A DNA stretch of 64,000 bases from Coniferiporia sulphurascens. Its lineage: Eukaryota; Basidiomycota; Agaricomycetes; Hymenochaetales; Hymenochaetaceae. Of this stretch, positions 45,232 through 56,371 are shown one piece after another. A program made the position numbers and the translations under genes. The stretch spans positions 1,488,001 through 1,552,000 of the forward strand of contig NBBA01000001.1 in NCBI GenBank assembly GCA_002794785.1, in the 5' to 3' direction. The notes below the pieces were generated by a model that saw nothing but the letters and a program-made list of their open reading frames with translations, made no database searches and had not been told where the DNA came from. The number at the start of each line of letters is the position of its first letter. The first letter of the stretch is position 1.

Positions 45232-47182
45232 TTTTTTAAATTTTAAAATTATTATTCCTGCAGTATTACCTAATTACAAGCTGCCCCCCTGAAGGGGGGG
45301 CCCTAACTACGTAACAACAGAGGCGCCCATCATCACACAATGCACGAAACTGGGCGGGGACCCTGCTCCCCAAAGGGTGCCAAGGTGGGAAGGGTCCCTA
45401 TTAGAAAAGGAGAAGAAAGGGAGAGGAATACATATCGCTATGACAAAACCAAGCGGGTGAGGGCAGGTAACAGGGGTAACTTAGAATAGGAAAGGGAGGG
45501 CGAGAGCACCAGCTGAGACATACACGGGAGAGTCCGAAAGGCAATCACTGAGTAGAGGAAAAGGGAGGAAGCATACCTGAAAGCTCCAAGAGAGCTGGGT
45601 CCAGGTCCTGGGGTCAGGGTCCAAGCATATGACTCATGTATCCCCTGAGGAGGTCCAAGTCCATATCTTCGTTGGTAGGGTGCCCCTCTAAGTCCATCGC
45701 GGTGAAGGCCAGGTGGATGGTGGCAGAGGCACGGTTGGAGAGGCGGTTCAAGTGCCCAGTCAATTTCAGCCAGCGGTGCAGAACCTGGAGATGGTTTTCA
45801 TCGGCCCACTTGGTGTGGTGGGTTGGAAGTGGGTCGCAGGGGGGCCAGACCTTTCGGATCCATGGTCGGAATGTACGACACCCACCCAGGACATGGGTGG
45901 TGGATTGGGCAGGCCAGGGGGGGTGGTTGTGCCACCTGCAATGCGAGATCAGACCATGTCTGCACCGGTAGACTGAGTCGAAGCTCAGCCAGTAGCCCCC
46001 ATAGGGACCGGCACGACAGAGGACCTGGGCGACTGCCAAGAGCTCCTGGCAGGGATGGTCGACCGACTGGTTGAGTATCTTCCGTGGTCTGTGAGAGGGG
46101 ATGCCGTTGACAGCCAAGTACTTATCGGCTGTTGAGGCCAGAGGGCGGGCGAGAGAAAGAGACCACTGTTCCATTAGGGTGTTGACAGCAGCTTCCTTCA
46201 GGGCAGAGGTAGAGGGGGCGAGGGAGGATGGGGGGAGATTCGTCACAAACTTGGCCTCGTGGTCGGCCCATTCATTCCCTGGTATGTCAGAGTGACTCAG
46301 GCACCATACGAAATGTACGGAAAGTTCCAGATACAAGTCCAAGAGAGTCTGGACCCCAGCCTTCCATTGATGAAGGAGATGGGCGCCTGGGACTAGTGCC
46401 CATGTGTGGATAAGGTGGATTGCCGTCAGTGAATCTGACAGAAAGAAGATGTCAGATGCGACAGGCAGTAGTTCCCGGAGGTGGTGTGTGGCCCATGTAG
46501 GCATGGAGGTGAGGGAGAAAATCTCTGTGTCTGTTGCTGTGGCACATGTAGGGGAGGTGAGTCGGCAAGATTTTAGGTGGGTGAGGCCCATCATGGCGCA
46601 GATGGCGGAGCCAGACTTCATCCCCATGTGGGAGCCATTGGTGAAGACCTGGAGATGGGGGAGGGTGCTCAGGGAGTGTGCGGCTTCCACGAATTGTTCG
46701 CAGGTGTCCTTGCTAACCAGAGTGATAGGAGAGGCAAATGATACTCGGCTGTTTGTAAATGCCAGAGGATCCGTCCACGGGGGATGAGTGTATGCAGGAA
46801 CTGGTTGAACCTGGGGGACCCAGACCTGCAGAGAAGTGGAGAAGGGATGGTTAGCTATGGTTTTATAATAACATTTTCTACTGATGGAGTGCGGGGTGTG
46901 CCACAGATGCAGAGAGTGTAGGGTCTTTGCATATTCAAAATAATATGAGAGAGGGGGAAGGGAACAAAGGAAATTTGTGGAGAATGGAGAGGCACCTTTA
47001 TAGACGCTGAGAATCCATCTGCATGCCATGTTTTGTACAGCCTGCAGGCAGCTTACTAAGGTTTTTTGGTGCCGCCCATGGTACCAGACCAGCGCCCCCC
47101 ATGTGAGGACAGAGCGGACGCAGGCAATGTATAGGCAACGTAGGAGGAGGGCCGAGATGCCGCATTTGGTGTTGCCGAGGAT
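45232..47182 (-). mobile_element. E16: 5'-truncated LINE, near-identical to the 3' part of E15, 14-bp TSD
   Basis: GGCCCTTCACACAT is perfect at 45218-45231 and 47183-47196. The 1.95-kb insert matches E15 from about 41110 to 43070 in inverse orientation, including the TGA at the same codon (HMLGP-stop). In the shared 471-codon run I count only five residue differences. It is the youngest-looking insertion in the window, either a retrocopy of E15 or of its close source. Confidence 0.94.
45545..47182 (-). pseudogene. ORF2 3' part of E16 (post-RT, RNase H, C-terminus)
   Basis: It is open for 471 codons (47029-45614): SYYFEYAKTLHSLHLW, QVWVPQVQPVPAYTHPPW, FTNGSHMGMKSGSA with the catalytic Asp replaced by Asn, DTEIFSLTS, SDSLTAIHL, NEWADHEAKF and HCRWHNHPPWPAQ. 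The TGA near 45616 precedes the family stop at 45547-45545. Because of the Asn change and the truncation it cannot encode an active RNase H or RT. Confidence 0.88.
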
Positions 47183-47358
47183 GGCCCTTCACACATTGGC
47201 ACCCTTCGGGGAGCAGGGCCCCCACCCAGTTTCGTGCATTGCGCAATGATGGGCGCCTCTGTTGTTATGTAGTTAGGGCCCCCCCAAGGGGGGGCAGCTT
47301 GTAATTATGTAATACTGCAGGAATAATAATAATAATAAAATAATAATAAATAAAAAAA

Positions 47359-47451
47359 GGTGCCATGAGAGGCGATGCTGAGGACTGACCAGGAAGTTGG
47401 GGGGAGGGAGCAGGCCACATAGGTGACAACCCGGGGATGAGAGTCCGGGGG
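47359..47451 (-). pseudogene. EN-domain scrap of a lineage-B ORF2
   Basis: The minus strand reads SHPRVVTYVACSLPPTSWS-like sequence ending in ASHGT, matching the EN middle (PRVVMYVSRALPPTSWSILGAA) of E10. It lies between the E14 tail and E17 and may be the right-hand flank of the E14 insertion site. It is only about 90 bp. Confidence 0.6.
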
Positions 47452-48674
47452 TCGGATCGCACCACTGCCACCCCCCTATACCCTGGTGAGTCCTTTCTTT
47501 TCTCAATTCCACCGGCTTTGGCCTCCACTCTGCTAGTGGCAGGCGACTTTAACCATTGCCACCACTTGTGGTCCAAACTCCTCGCCTCACAGCAGGAGGA
47601 CTTGAGGGCACAACCCCTCGATGACTTCTTCTGGGAGCACAGCCTTGCGCCAGCTCACCTCCTGGACTCTGACTCAAGGCCTGCTGACAATCAGTGGTGG
47701 TGCCCAATTGACATGATCTGGTCCCCCCCCGTGATAAACCCCGACACAATTTTAGATTTGGGGACCTCAGCCACCTCCCCTTTATCTGACCATGCTATGC
47801 TGTGCTGGTCCCTGCCCTTTCGGCCCCCAACCCCAGTCATCAAAACACGCCAGTTGCTCCCGGCCGACAGGGAAGAGTGGACCAACATTGCATTCCCATT
47901 ACTCAAAAGCGCCTTCCACCTAACAGTGGACAGCACCTTCACCCTCGATGTCAAAGCGCAGGCAGGGTCGACTCCATGATAGCCGCCCTTGCACCCTTCA
48001 CCTGACTCGCCAAGCTGTCAAAAACCGAGGTCCCATGGTGGACTCCAACATGTAAGGCTCTCCTCCAAGGGATCTCAACAGCCACCACCCCCCTTCAGCA
48101 GTCAGCAGCCCACCACATGTTCAAATGCGGGGTACAGGCAGCCAAGTGACATTTCTATGCCAAGCAAGCTGACCAGGCTGATGCCTCCAACATCTGGAGC
48201 TGGGCCAAACGTGGCCTAGGCAACTGGCCCACCCCAATCCCCTCGCTCAGAAAGAACAATGGCACCTTCACCGAATGGACGATGAGAAAGGTGAGCTGTT
48301 CCGCACCACGTTCTTCACGCCTCTGCCACCCCACCAAGAGGGCGGCACCCTGCCGCCTCCCCCCCAACCAGCTGCCCCACGCATTCTCCTCTCAGAGCTT
48401 ACGGGGGCACTGTCCGACACCTCCAACCTGTCGGCTCCGGGCCTGTCAGGCATCGGATACTGCCCCCCTGAAATGGGTGGTGGACGCCTACCCCAACGAG
48501 ATCCTCACCCTTTTCAACGACTGCCTATGCATGGGGCACCACCCCAAGTGTTAGCGGTCGGCAAAAGTCATGATGCTTCGGAAGCCCAACAAGAAGGACC
48601 CCTTCTCGCCACGCTCATACTGGCCCATAACCCTGGAGGAGACCTTAGGGAAACTCCTCGAAAAGATTATTGCT
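47452..48674 (+). pseudogene. E17: lineage-A ORF2 fragment (EN to RT start)
   Basis: It starts TTATPLYPGESFLFSIPPALASTLLVAGDFNHCHHLW, with CPIDMIW and LSDHAMLCWSLPF. A frameshift near 47968 and TGA or TAG codons near 48003, 48148 and 48552 interrupt it. The linker NIWSWAKRGLGN, the EKGELFRTTFF block, NLSAPGLSGIGY and the RT start NKKDPFSPRSY...ITLEETLGKLLEKIIA follow. The 5' end of E18 cuts it at 48674. No 3' end is present. Confidence 0.8.
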
Positions 48675-48732
48675 ACACCTTCTTGACCAGTAACCACCAC
48701 CATTGACTAGTGCAGGCAGCTAAAACTCCCCC

Positions 48733-49661
48733 ATGTCGAACCCTAGTGACTACCGGAATGCTCTACATCAAACTCGACAACCCCTCCCACCTCCCCCCTC
48801 GGCAAGTGATGTTGCCGAATGGGCAGCCAGGGCTGCTGCCAACTGGGCGGCTGCTGGCGCCAACGCCACTGCTCTCATACAAGGAACGGCCGCCCCCACC
48901 ACCCCCCACCAAGAACCCCTCACCGGCTTCCCGCCACTGACCTCCTCCCCGGACGTCCTAGCACCTTCCCCAGCCATCGGCGACTCCCAACTGGTGTCAG
49001 CCTACAATTTCACTGCCCAGGTGTGAGCAGAATCTAGGCAAGCATTGCGAACCGGCTCCCCAGCCGCCTCAGTAGGGTCAATCCACGGCTCCAACCAATT
49101 CGGCGAGACGGCCCCAGAGATGGTGGTCGACCCCCATACCCCCCTGCAACAGGTGGGAGGTGCAAGCCTCGGACGGAAATGCTCCTCTGCCGCCATGTCG
49201 CCTCTCACCCCGAGAGGACCCCCCGCCCAACAACATGAACAACACACAGCTGGGTTCATGTACTCCCTCACCCGCACCTTGGACGACTTCGACGAGCAAA
49301 CCAGGGACGCCACCACCGAAACGATAGACATCAAGGCTGCACAGTTTATTGGCGACCTCCTTTGGAACATCCAACAAACTTTAGCCAACATCGCTCAAGG
49401 AAGGAAAGACCCCCAGAACATCATCTACCGCAATGCGGTGATGGCCTACAACTTCGCGAGGGAGGGGGCTGTAATCGCCCTCCCAGAACCCTTTGCCCCA
49501 GCTCACCCCCCCCAAAGGGCCCCAGCCACCACCGGGACCCCAGGCACCACCCCTGTGACCCCAGAAATGAGGGCACTGACTGATGCAGTCAAGCGCCTGA
49601 CTACTGACATAGCTTCTATTTCACGTCAGATGGCCTCTATCAGCTCTAGGCTCGCCCCCCG

Positions 49662-49697
<36 letters not shown>

Positions 49698-50814
49698 GCA
49701 ACAACCCGCCCCCCAGGCCACCATCCAGGCTGCCCCCACATCCTATGCACAGGTTGCCGCAGCAGCAGCCCCCCCAACAACCAGCAACCCAGCTCCAGTG
49801 GCCCCAGCTGCAGGAGCGGTCATCAACCCAGTGCAGAAGAAGAAGAAGCGTCAGTGGAAGGTGCCACCACCACCCACAATGTATGCCAAGGACCCAACCT
49901 TGGTCCTCACCCCAACCATTGGCATACGGGCCGAAAACCAGAAGTCAGCGATGGCCCTGACAAAAACGTCCCATGAGTTCTTCACCTCCCTCCCCACCAC
50001 AGACCAAGTCCCGGTCTTGTCCTCTTCATATAACATGAAAGGGAACATTGTGACCACATTTGCGGCACACCCATCCTCGGCTAACCTGACCACGGAAATG
50101 ATCATTGACCATCACTCCGCGGCCTATGCCTCTCACATGTGCACAGAGTGCATCACGGCGGGAATCACCATCCCGACCGCCTTCTCCCTAACCCCCACCA
50201 GAGTCCGCCCCCAGTCTGCCCTCCACATCTCAATGGTGCCCTGCAAGGACTTCTTGTTCGGCCAGAATGGACACACCATCACTGAGAAGGCCCTCATGGC
50301 CGAAATCTGGCACAACCCGGCACTCCGCAACCTTGACTTTGTAGTCACCCCCCACTTCGCCGCCACCAAAGATCACCTGCCAACATTCGACAGGTGCCCA
50401 GTGGTCTTCTCCTTTGTCAATCCCAATGGCTCCATCTGTGAACACCTCCTCAAGAGGCCACGCATATGGATGTTCGGATCCGCCCTCCAGCTCTCAGTAC
50501 CACCCATTTGCCCCACCCTCACCCAATGTGAGCAGTGCCAGGGCCTCGGCCACGGAACCAAGGGCTGCCGAGCTCAACCTTGTTGTGCTGAGTGTGCGGG
50601 TGCCCATTTGACCTGCAACCACTGCAAATTGTGCGCCCACTGCACAACCGACACAGTGCCCGAAGGCGACACTTGTCCCCACCCTCGCCTCTGCAACAAC
50701 TGCAAGGGCGACCACCCCACCACCCTACCGGCCTGCCCTAAGAAGAGGCGCTACCACCAAATCGAAGAGGCCCTCGCTGCTGACCCTACCAATGACCAGA
50801 TGGAGGAAATATGA
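48733..50814 (+). pseudogene. ORF1 of E18 (lineage-B Gag-like), one stop, polyQ tract
   Basis: The frame has 693 codons with a single TGA at 49024-49026. The N-terminus MSNPSDYRNALHQTRQPLP resembles lineage A; the following region diverges. A heptad-like MRALTDAVKRLTTDIASISRQ lies just before a run of about 14 glutamines, mostly CAA repeats (49664-49706), absent from lineage A. The central MSHEFFTSLPTTDQV-like block, CKDFLFGQNGHTITEKALMAE and three zinc knuckles (CEQCQGLGHGTKGC, CAECAGAHLTCNHCKLC, CNNCKGDHPTTLPAC) follow. The TGA overlaps the ORF2 ATG. Confidence 0.87.
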
Positions 50815-50831
50815 TAGAGAAACTCTCTGTC
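50811..50831 (+). promoter_or_regulatory. ATGA overlap and start-codon inverted repeat (E18)
   Basis: The ATG at 50811 overlaps the ORF1 TGA. GATAGAGA (50813-50820) faces TCTCTGTC (50824-50831); the one non-Watson-Crick position would be a G-U pair in RNA. Confidence 0.65.
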
Positions 50832-52107
50832 CTACAGTGGAACGCTGCCCACTCACTTGTGGCAATACATTCCCTAATTCCTGTCCTTACAACTGACCCC
50901 TCCCCTCTGCACTTAATTCTTATTCAGGAACCGCCCTGGTATCAAATAGGCCTGCAACCATCACTCACCGACCCAACCGGCACACTGGTCCTAAACGTCC
51001 CCACCATCCCAGGCTACATACCTGTCCTACCACCAGAGGCTCACCCTTGGGTAGTCACGTATGTATCCAGGGCCCTCCCACCTAACTCCTGGTCGATCCT
51101 TGGAGCTGCATCACATGGCACCGATGTACTGACGGTGGAGGTACGATCCCAACTCACCCTCCGGGTGTGCAACTACTACAGCATGCACCCCCCGGATCGC
51201 GAGAACGCCTCCCCACAGTACCCAGGTGAGTCCTTCATATTCTCACTCCCTGCAGTGCTAGCCACCACTCTACTCATGGTGGGCGACTTCAACTGTCGCC
51301 ACCACTTGTGGTCCGAATTCCCCATCCCACGAAGAGATGACTTGGGGGTGCAACCCCTCGATGACTTTTTCTGTGGGCATGGCCTGGTGCCTGCCCACCT
51401 CCCTGACTCTGACTCCCGGCCTGATGGCAATCGACATCAGTGCCCCATTGACATGATCTGGGCCCCACCTGTGGTCAACCCCAACTCTATTCTAGATTTG
51501 GCTACCTCCGACCCTTCACCACTGTCCGACCACGCCATCCTGTGGTGGTCACTGCCCTTTCAGCCCCCCCTCCCATCGTAAAGACACACTGGCTACTCTC
51601 GGCCGACAAGGAGAGGTGGTCTGAAGTAGCCTTCCCTCTCCTCGAAGCAGCATTCCGGTTACCAGGGCTCGACACCCATGCCCTGGACATTAAGGCCAAA
51701 GCGGTACTCGACTCTATGGTCACCGCCCTCCAACCATTCACCCGCCTCTCTAAGCCATCAAAAACGGAAGTCCCATGGTGGTCACCCCACTGCAAGACCC
51801 TCCTTACTGCTATACAGATGGCCTCCACCCCCATCCAGCGATCAGCAGCTCGACACTCCTTCAAAAGGGGCATCAGGACGGCCAAATGGCAGTTCTATGC
51901 CGATCAGGCATCAGAAGCGGACACCTCCAATATCTGGAACTGGGCCAAGCGCAGCCTCAGCAACCGACCTACCCCCATCCCCTCACTGAAAAAGCGAGAC
52001 AGCACCTTCACCCAAACAGATGATGAGAAAGGTGAGCTCTTCTGCGAAACTTTCTTCATGCCCCCTCCACCACAAGCAGCAGCCAACACTCCACTGCTGG
52101 GAGCTAC
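50811..52107 (+). pseudogene. ORF2 N-terminal part of E18 (EN), frameshifted
   Basis: MIEKLSVLQWNAAHS starts the EN domain: QEPPWYQIGLQPS, CNYYSMHPPD, GDFNCRHHLW, CPIDMIW and LSDHAILWWSLPF. A C-run of 7 near 51564-51570 (8 in E10) shifts the frame. The +1 frame continues VKTHWLLSADKERW, TEVPWWSPHCKTLL, NIWNWAKRSLSN and EKGELFCETFFMPPPPQAAANTP. RT is missing. Confidence 0.84.
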
Positions 52108-52301
52108 TGCCTGTCACATCTGACATCTTCTTCCTGTCAGATTCACTGACGGCGCTCCACCTTATCTGCACATGGGCGCCAGTCCCAGGTGCCCATCTCC
52201 TTCACCAATGGAAGGTGGGGGTCCAGACTCTCTTGGACTCATATCTGGAACTCTCCATGCATTTCATATGGTGTCCGGGCCACTCTGACATACCAGGGAA
52301 T
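52108..52301 (+). pseudogene. RNase H fragment of lineage-A type
   Basis: It encodes ELLPVTSDIFFLSDSLTALHLICTWAPVPGAHLLHQWKVG to HFIWCPGHSDIPGN in an open frame fused to E18. It is cut by the tail of minus-strand E19. The aspartate of SDSLTAL is intact. It is too short to stand alone. Confidence 0.75.
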
Positions 52302-55300
52302 TTATTATTATTATTATTATTCCTGCAGCATTACATAATTACAAGCTGCCCCCCCCGAAGGGGGGGCCCTAACTACATAACAACGGAGGCACCCGTCATT
52401 GCACATCACACAAAACTGGGCAGGGGCTCTGCTCCCTGAGGGTGCCAAAGTGTGAAGAGCCCCTATTTAGTAAGAAAAGAATATGAGAGGGAGGGATACA
52501 TATCACTACGAACAAACCAAACATGTGATGGCAGGTTAAAGTAAGAAGCTTAGAAGTGAGAAGGGGGGGCAAGAGCGCCAGCCGAGATGTATCATGTGGG
52601 AATCCGAAAGGCAGGCGTTTTACTCGAGTGGAAAGGGGGGGAGCATACCTGATAGCTCCAAAAGGGCTGGGTCCGAGTCCTGGGTTCAAGGTCCGAGCAT
52701 ACAATGCATGTAGTCCCATAGGAGGTCCAAGTCCATATCCTCGTCGGTTGGGTGTCCGTCTAGGTCCATTGTGGCGAAAGAGAGCCGGATGGCGCCTGCA
52801 GCGCATTCAGAGAGGCGGTTGAGATGCCCCGTTAGCCTTAGCCAGCGGCGCAGAACCAGGAGGCGGTTTTCATCTGCCCACTCAGAATGGTGGGCTGGGA
52901 GAGGGTCCCGAGGTGGCCATACATGTCGTATCCAAGGTTGGAAGGTGCTACAGCTGCCTAAGATGTGGGCAGTCGACTGCGCAGGCCATGGGGGGTGGTT
53001 GTGCCACCTGCAGTGCGAGATCAAGCCATGTTGACGCCAGTAGGCTGAGTCAAAGCTCAACCAGTAGCCCCCATAGGGACCAGCTCGACAGAGGACTTGG
53101 GCAACTGCCGATAGCTCACTTCGTGGGTGGTTGACTGAGTGCATGAGTAGCTTCCTGGGTTGGTGAGAGGGGAGGCCGTGTACTGCTAGGTATTTGTCAG
53201 CGGTGGAGGCGAGGGGACGGGCTAGCAAGATGTTCCACCTGTCCATGAGAGTGTGGATGGCGGCTTCTTTCAGAGCGGAGGTGGACGGTTTTAGATTGGA
53301 TGGGGGGAGCTCCGTTGCTAGTTTCGCTTCCGCATCGGCCCATTCATTTCCGGGGATGTCCGAGTGACTGGGGCACCAGATGAAGTGAATGGCGAGCTGG
53401 GGGTACGAGTCCAGCAGAGTTTCCACACCCGCTTTCCAAATGTGGAGGAGGTGGGCGCCAGGGGTGGCTGCCCACGTTCAGAACAGGTGGAGTGCAGTCA
53501 GCGAATCAGACAGGAAGAAGATGTCTGATGCAACACGCAGTTGAGCTGGGAGGCGGTGCACCACCCAGCCGGGGGCCGTGGCGAGGGAGAATTCCTCGGC
53601 ATCCGTGGCTGTGGCGCAGGTAGGGGACTCCAGTCGGTGAGACCGGAGGCGGGTGTTGCCGAGCATCACGCAGATGGCCGAGCCCGACTTATTGTCCATG
53701 CAGGAGCCATCCATGAATACCTGGACATGGGGGGTGGACCCTAGTTGACGTGCCGCCGTTACGAAGGATTTTTGCATGTCGGCACTAACCGGGGTGGAGG
53801 GGGTTGTAAAGCGAACCCTGCCCTGAGTAAAGGCCAGGGATCCGTCCATGGGGGATGCATGTATGCAGGGACTTGTTGAACCCGGGGGGCTTGGACCTGC
53901 AGGGAAAGGGAGAAAGGTCTGTTAGCTACATTTTTAAATAATTTCTGGCCAATAGAGTGGGGGTGTGCCAGAGGCATAGAGAATGGATCATCTTTATATA
54001 TTCAAAATAGAAAGAGAGAGGGGAACTGAGCAAAGGAAATTAGTGGACTGGGGGGAGGCGCCTTTAAAGACGCCTAAGATCCACCAGCAGGCCGTATTTT
54101 GTACAGCCTGTAGGCAGTTTACCAAGGTTTTTTGGTGGCGGCCATGGTACCACACTGGTGCCCCCCATGAGAGGACTGAGCGGACACAGGTGGTGTAAAG
54201 GCGGTGGAGGAGGAGGGCCAAGATCCTGCGTTGGGTATTTCCCAAGATGCGGAGGGCGGCGAGTGTGGAAAGCCCCTTGGATTGCATACATTCCACATGG
54301 GGTTTGAAGGAGAGGCCTGGGTCCCACCATATCCCCAGCCACTGAAGTGGGATTGAGGGGCAGATCAGGGTGTTTGGGTCGACCTGTACCCCGGCCGTGT
54401 CCCAGCCGTCATAGCCAGTGCGTCACCGAGGAGGGTGAAAGTGAAGGCACTCCATCTTGGCGGCTTCGATGTTGAGACTGATGGTGCCGAAGAGGGTGTC
54501 GAGTTGTTGGTAGGCGTGGGCTAAGGCATGGCAGTTGGATGCCACTGAGGGACCTATGCAAATGAGTAAGTGGTCATCAACGTATGCCAGAGCGGTGGTG
54601 CCGGCTTGGTGAAAGCACCGGAGGACCACCCCTGCGAATATAGTTGACAGGATGGGGGATACTGGCGAACCCTGTGGGGTGCCAAAATCGGGTTTGGGGG
54701 CGGTGGGGAGGGTGGTGCCGTCGAAAGCAACGGCTACCTGCCAGTCCGTCATGAAGGACAGACACCAGTTGGCCATGTCTGGCATGCAACTGAGGTCCAA
54801 CAGTTGTCGGTGGAGGAGCTGGGGGTGTACCGAGTTGAAGAAGCCCTGGATGTCGACTGCGAGGACTAAACAAACCCGGCCCTCTGAGTGGGCACGTTCC
54901 ACAATCTGTAGTAGGTGTTGGGCGGTGTCATAGACCGAGTGTCCTTGACGCCCCCCATACTGGTTAGGTGGCAACCAATCCCTCATGTTCACAAGGTATT
55001 GGAGCCAGTTAGCAATTATCTTTTCGAGGAGTTTCCCTAAGGTCTCCTCGAGGGTAATGGGCTGGTATGAATGCGGTGAGAAGGGGTCCTTCTTGTTTGG
55101 CTTCCTGAGCATTACTACTTTTGCTGCTTGCCAGCACTTGGGGTGGTGCCCCGTGTGCAGACAGTCATTGAAAAGGGTAAGTATCTTGTCAGGGTAGGCG
55201 TCCACCACCCATTTCAGGAGGCGGTAACCTATTCCTAAGAGGCCCAGGGCCAACAAGTTGGATGTGTCTGACAGTGCCCCCGTAAGCTCCATGAGGAGTA

Positions 55301-55812
55301 TGGGCAGGGCAGCTGGTTGAGGTGGTGGTGGTGGAGTGTTGGCCGCTGCCTGGGTGGTGGGGGGCATGAAGAAAGTTTCGCAGAAAAGCTCACCTTTCTC
55401 GTTGTCCATTTGTGTAAAGGTGCTGTCTCACTGTTTCAGCGAGGGGATGGGAGTAGGTTGGTTGCCGAGGCCGTGTTTGGCCCAGTTCCAGATGTTGGAT
55501 GCATCCGCTTCCGATGCCTGGTCCACATAGAACTATCTTTTGGCTGTTTGTATGCCTCTTTTGAAGGCTCTTCTTGCTGCTGCATGCTGGAGGGGGGTGG
55601 TGGCCATTGTAATGGCGGATAGAAGGGTCTTGCAGTGGGGTGACCACCATGGGACTTCCGTTTTCGATGGCTTGGAGAGGTGGGTGAATGGCTGGAGGGC
55701 GGCGACCATTGAGTCAATGACCGCTTTGGCTTTGATGTCCAGGGAGAGGGTGTTGTGCCCCGGCAGGCGGAAGGCTATTTTGAGGAGGGGGAAGGCTATG
55801 TCGGTCCATTCC
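52302..55812 (-). mobile_element. E19: lineage-B LINE (linker to 3' end), minus strand
   Basis: The left end is TTATTATTATT plus CCTGCAG and the hairpin (about 52348-52368). ORF2 runs rightward to the EN/RT linker, where LTR 4 begins at 55813. Its 5' continuation is not on the other side of that LTR. Confidence 0.85.
52620..55812 (-). pseudogene. ORF2 of E19 (linker-RT-RNase H-C-terminus)
   Basis: Minus strand: TEVPWWSPHCKTLL region with TAG/TGA codons near 55434 and 55533; a 328-codon RT run (55409-54423) with ITLEETLGKLLEKIIANWLQY, NQYGGRQGHSVYD, LAVDIQGFFNSVH, GTPQGSPVSPILSTIFAGVVL and YVDDHLLICIG; a TGA near 54421; KGLSTLAALRILGN; RNase H with FMDGSCMDNKSG (aspartate intact) and DAEEFSLATAPGW; a break near 53478; then 246 open codons of RNase H end and C-terminus with HCRWHNHPPWPAQ. 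It ends in TAA at 52622-52620. Confidence 0.86.
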
Positions 55813-56371
55813 TGTTAAGCGCAACGGTTACGTGGTGATCGACGTTGGGGCTTCCAACTTGTCAGAACTGATGGTACGGCAACGGGGCTTCCTAGATGTC
55901 ATAAGTCGAGGGTGATCGTCGGTGAGGCTTCCTGATCGATGATGTGACGCGGTAGGCTTCTTATGGCGAGTCGGGTTATGACGAAGCGGCTGATGGCTCG
56001 ACGGCGCACAGTAGACTGGTGGTAGCAGATAATGGGCTTGTATGAACAAAGAGCACAAGCTTAGGGCTTGTGCTACTGAAGTTACATGCTTATATGCTAC
56101 TCTATGTGTTTACTACTGTAGCGGCCTGTGTAGGGTAGTTTGCCAGACTATGGAAGGTCATGGAAACCCAAGGAGTGCCTTGGTAATACAAGTAGGGCTA
56201 TCAGTAAGCAAAGCACATCATGGTGATGTGATATGGCATCATCATGGTGTCTTATGGTGTAAGGTGAATAAGGATGAGTAAGGTAGAGAAATGGGGGAGT
56301 CACGCTGACTGATGATGATGAATAGGAAGTGAGTCAGCGCAGTAGGGGAAAAGTAAAGGAAAATTGTAACA
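55813..56371 (-). repeat. LTR 4, at a rearrangement junction (flanks do not match)
   Basis: The 559-bp minus-strand copy starts TGTTAAGCGC and ends AAATTGTAACA. The left 5 bp (ATTCC) and right 5 bp (TGGCC) differ, unlike the three other LTRs. The left flank is minus-strand ORF2 of E19 (linker) and the right flank is plus-strand ORF2 of E20 (RNase H). This fits ectopic recombination between two LTRs of the family. Confidence 0.85.

Larger units (their letters stand above)
33912..47358 (+). mobile_element. E14: LINE (EN to 3' end), host of E15 and E16
   Basis: Pieces 33912-35512, 43086-45231 and 47197-47358 join into one element: EN from ESFLFSLPSAIATTLL, RT, RNase H, C-terminus, 3'UTR and tail. 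The join at 35512/43086 is defined by the 15-bp TSD of E15, and the one at 45231/47197 by the 14-bp TSD of E16. Its 5' end abuts the E11 tail, inside the EN domain. The 3' hairpin near 47278-47296 lacks the TTCG loop (C-run, AA, G-run). Confidence 0.85.
48675..52107 (+). mobile_element. E18: lineage-B LINE with complete 5' end, ORF1 and EN
   Basis: The 5' end CCTTCTTGACCAGTAACC is followed by ORF1, the ATGA junction and ORF2 up to the Pro-rich linker (PPPPQAAANTP). It then jumps to an RNase H fragment of lineage-A type, either an internal deletion of about 2 kb or a recombination joint. It shows that lineages A and B share the same 5' end despite diverged ORF1. Confidence 0.82.

Noticed and set aside
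49664..49706. CAA repeat and the AAT tails as CRISPR or satellite arrays
   Set aside because: They are short mono- or trinucleotide runs, in frame polyQ or LINE tails, with no spacer structure.
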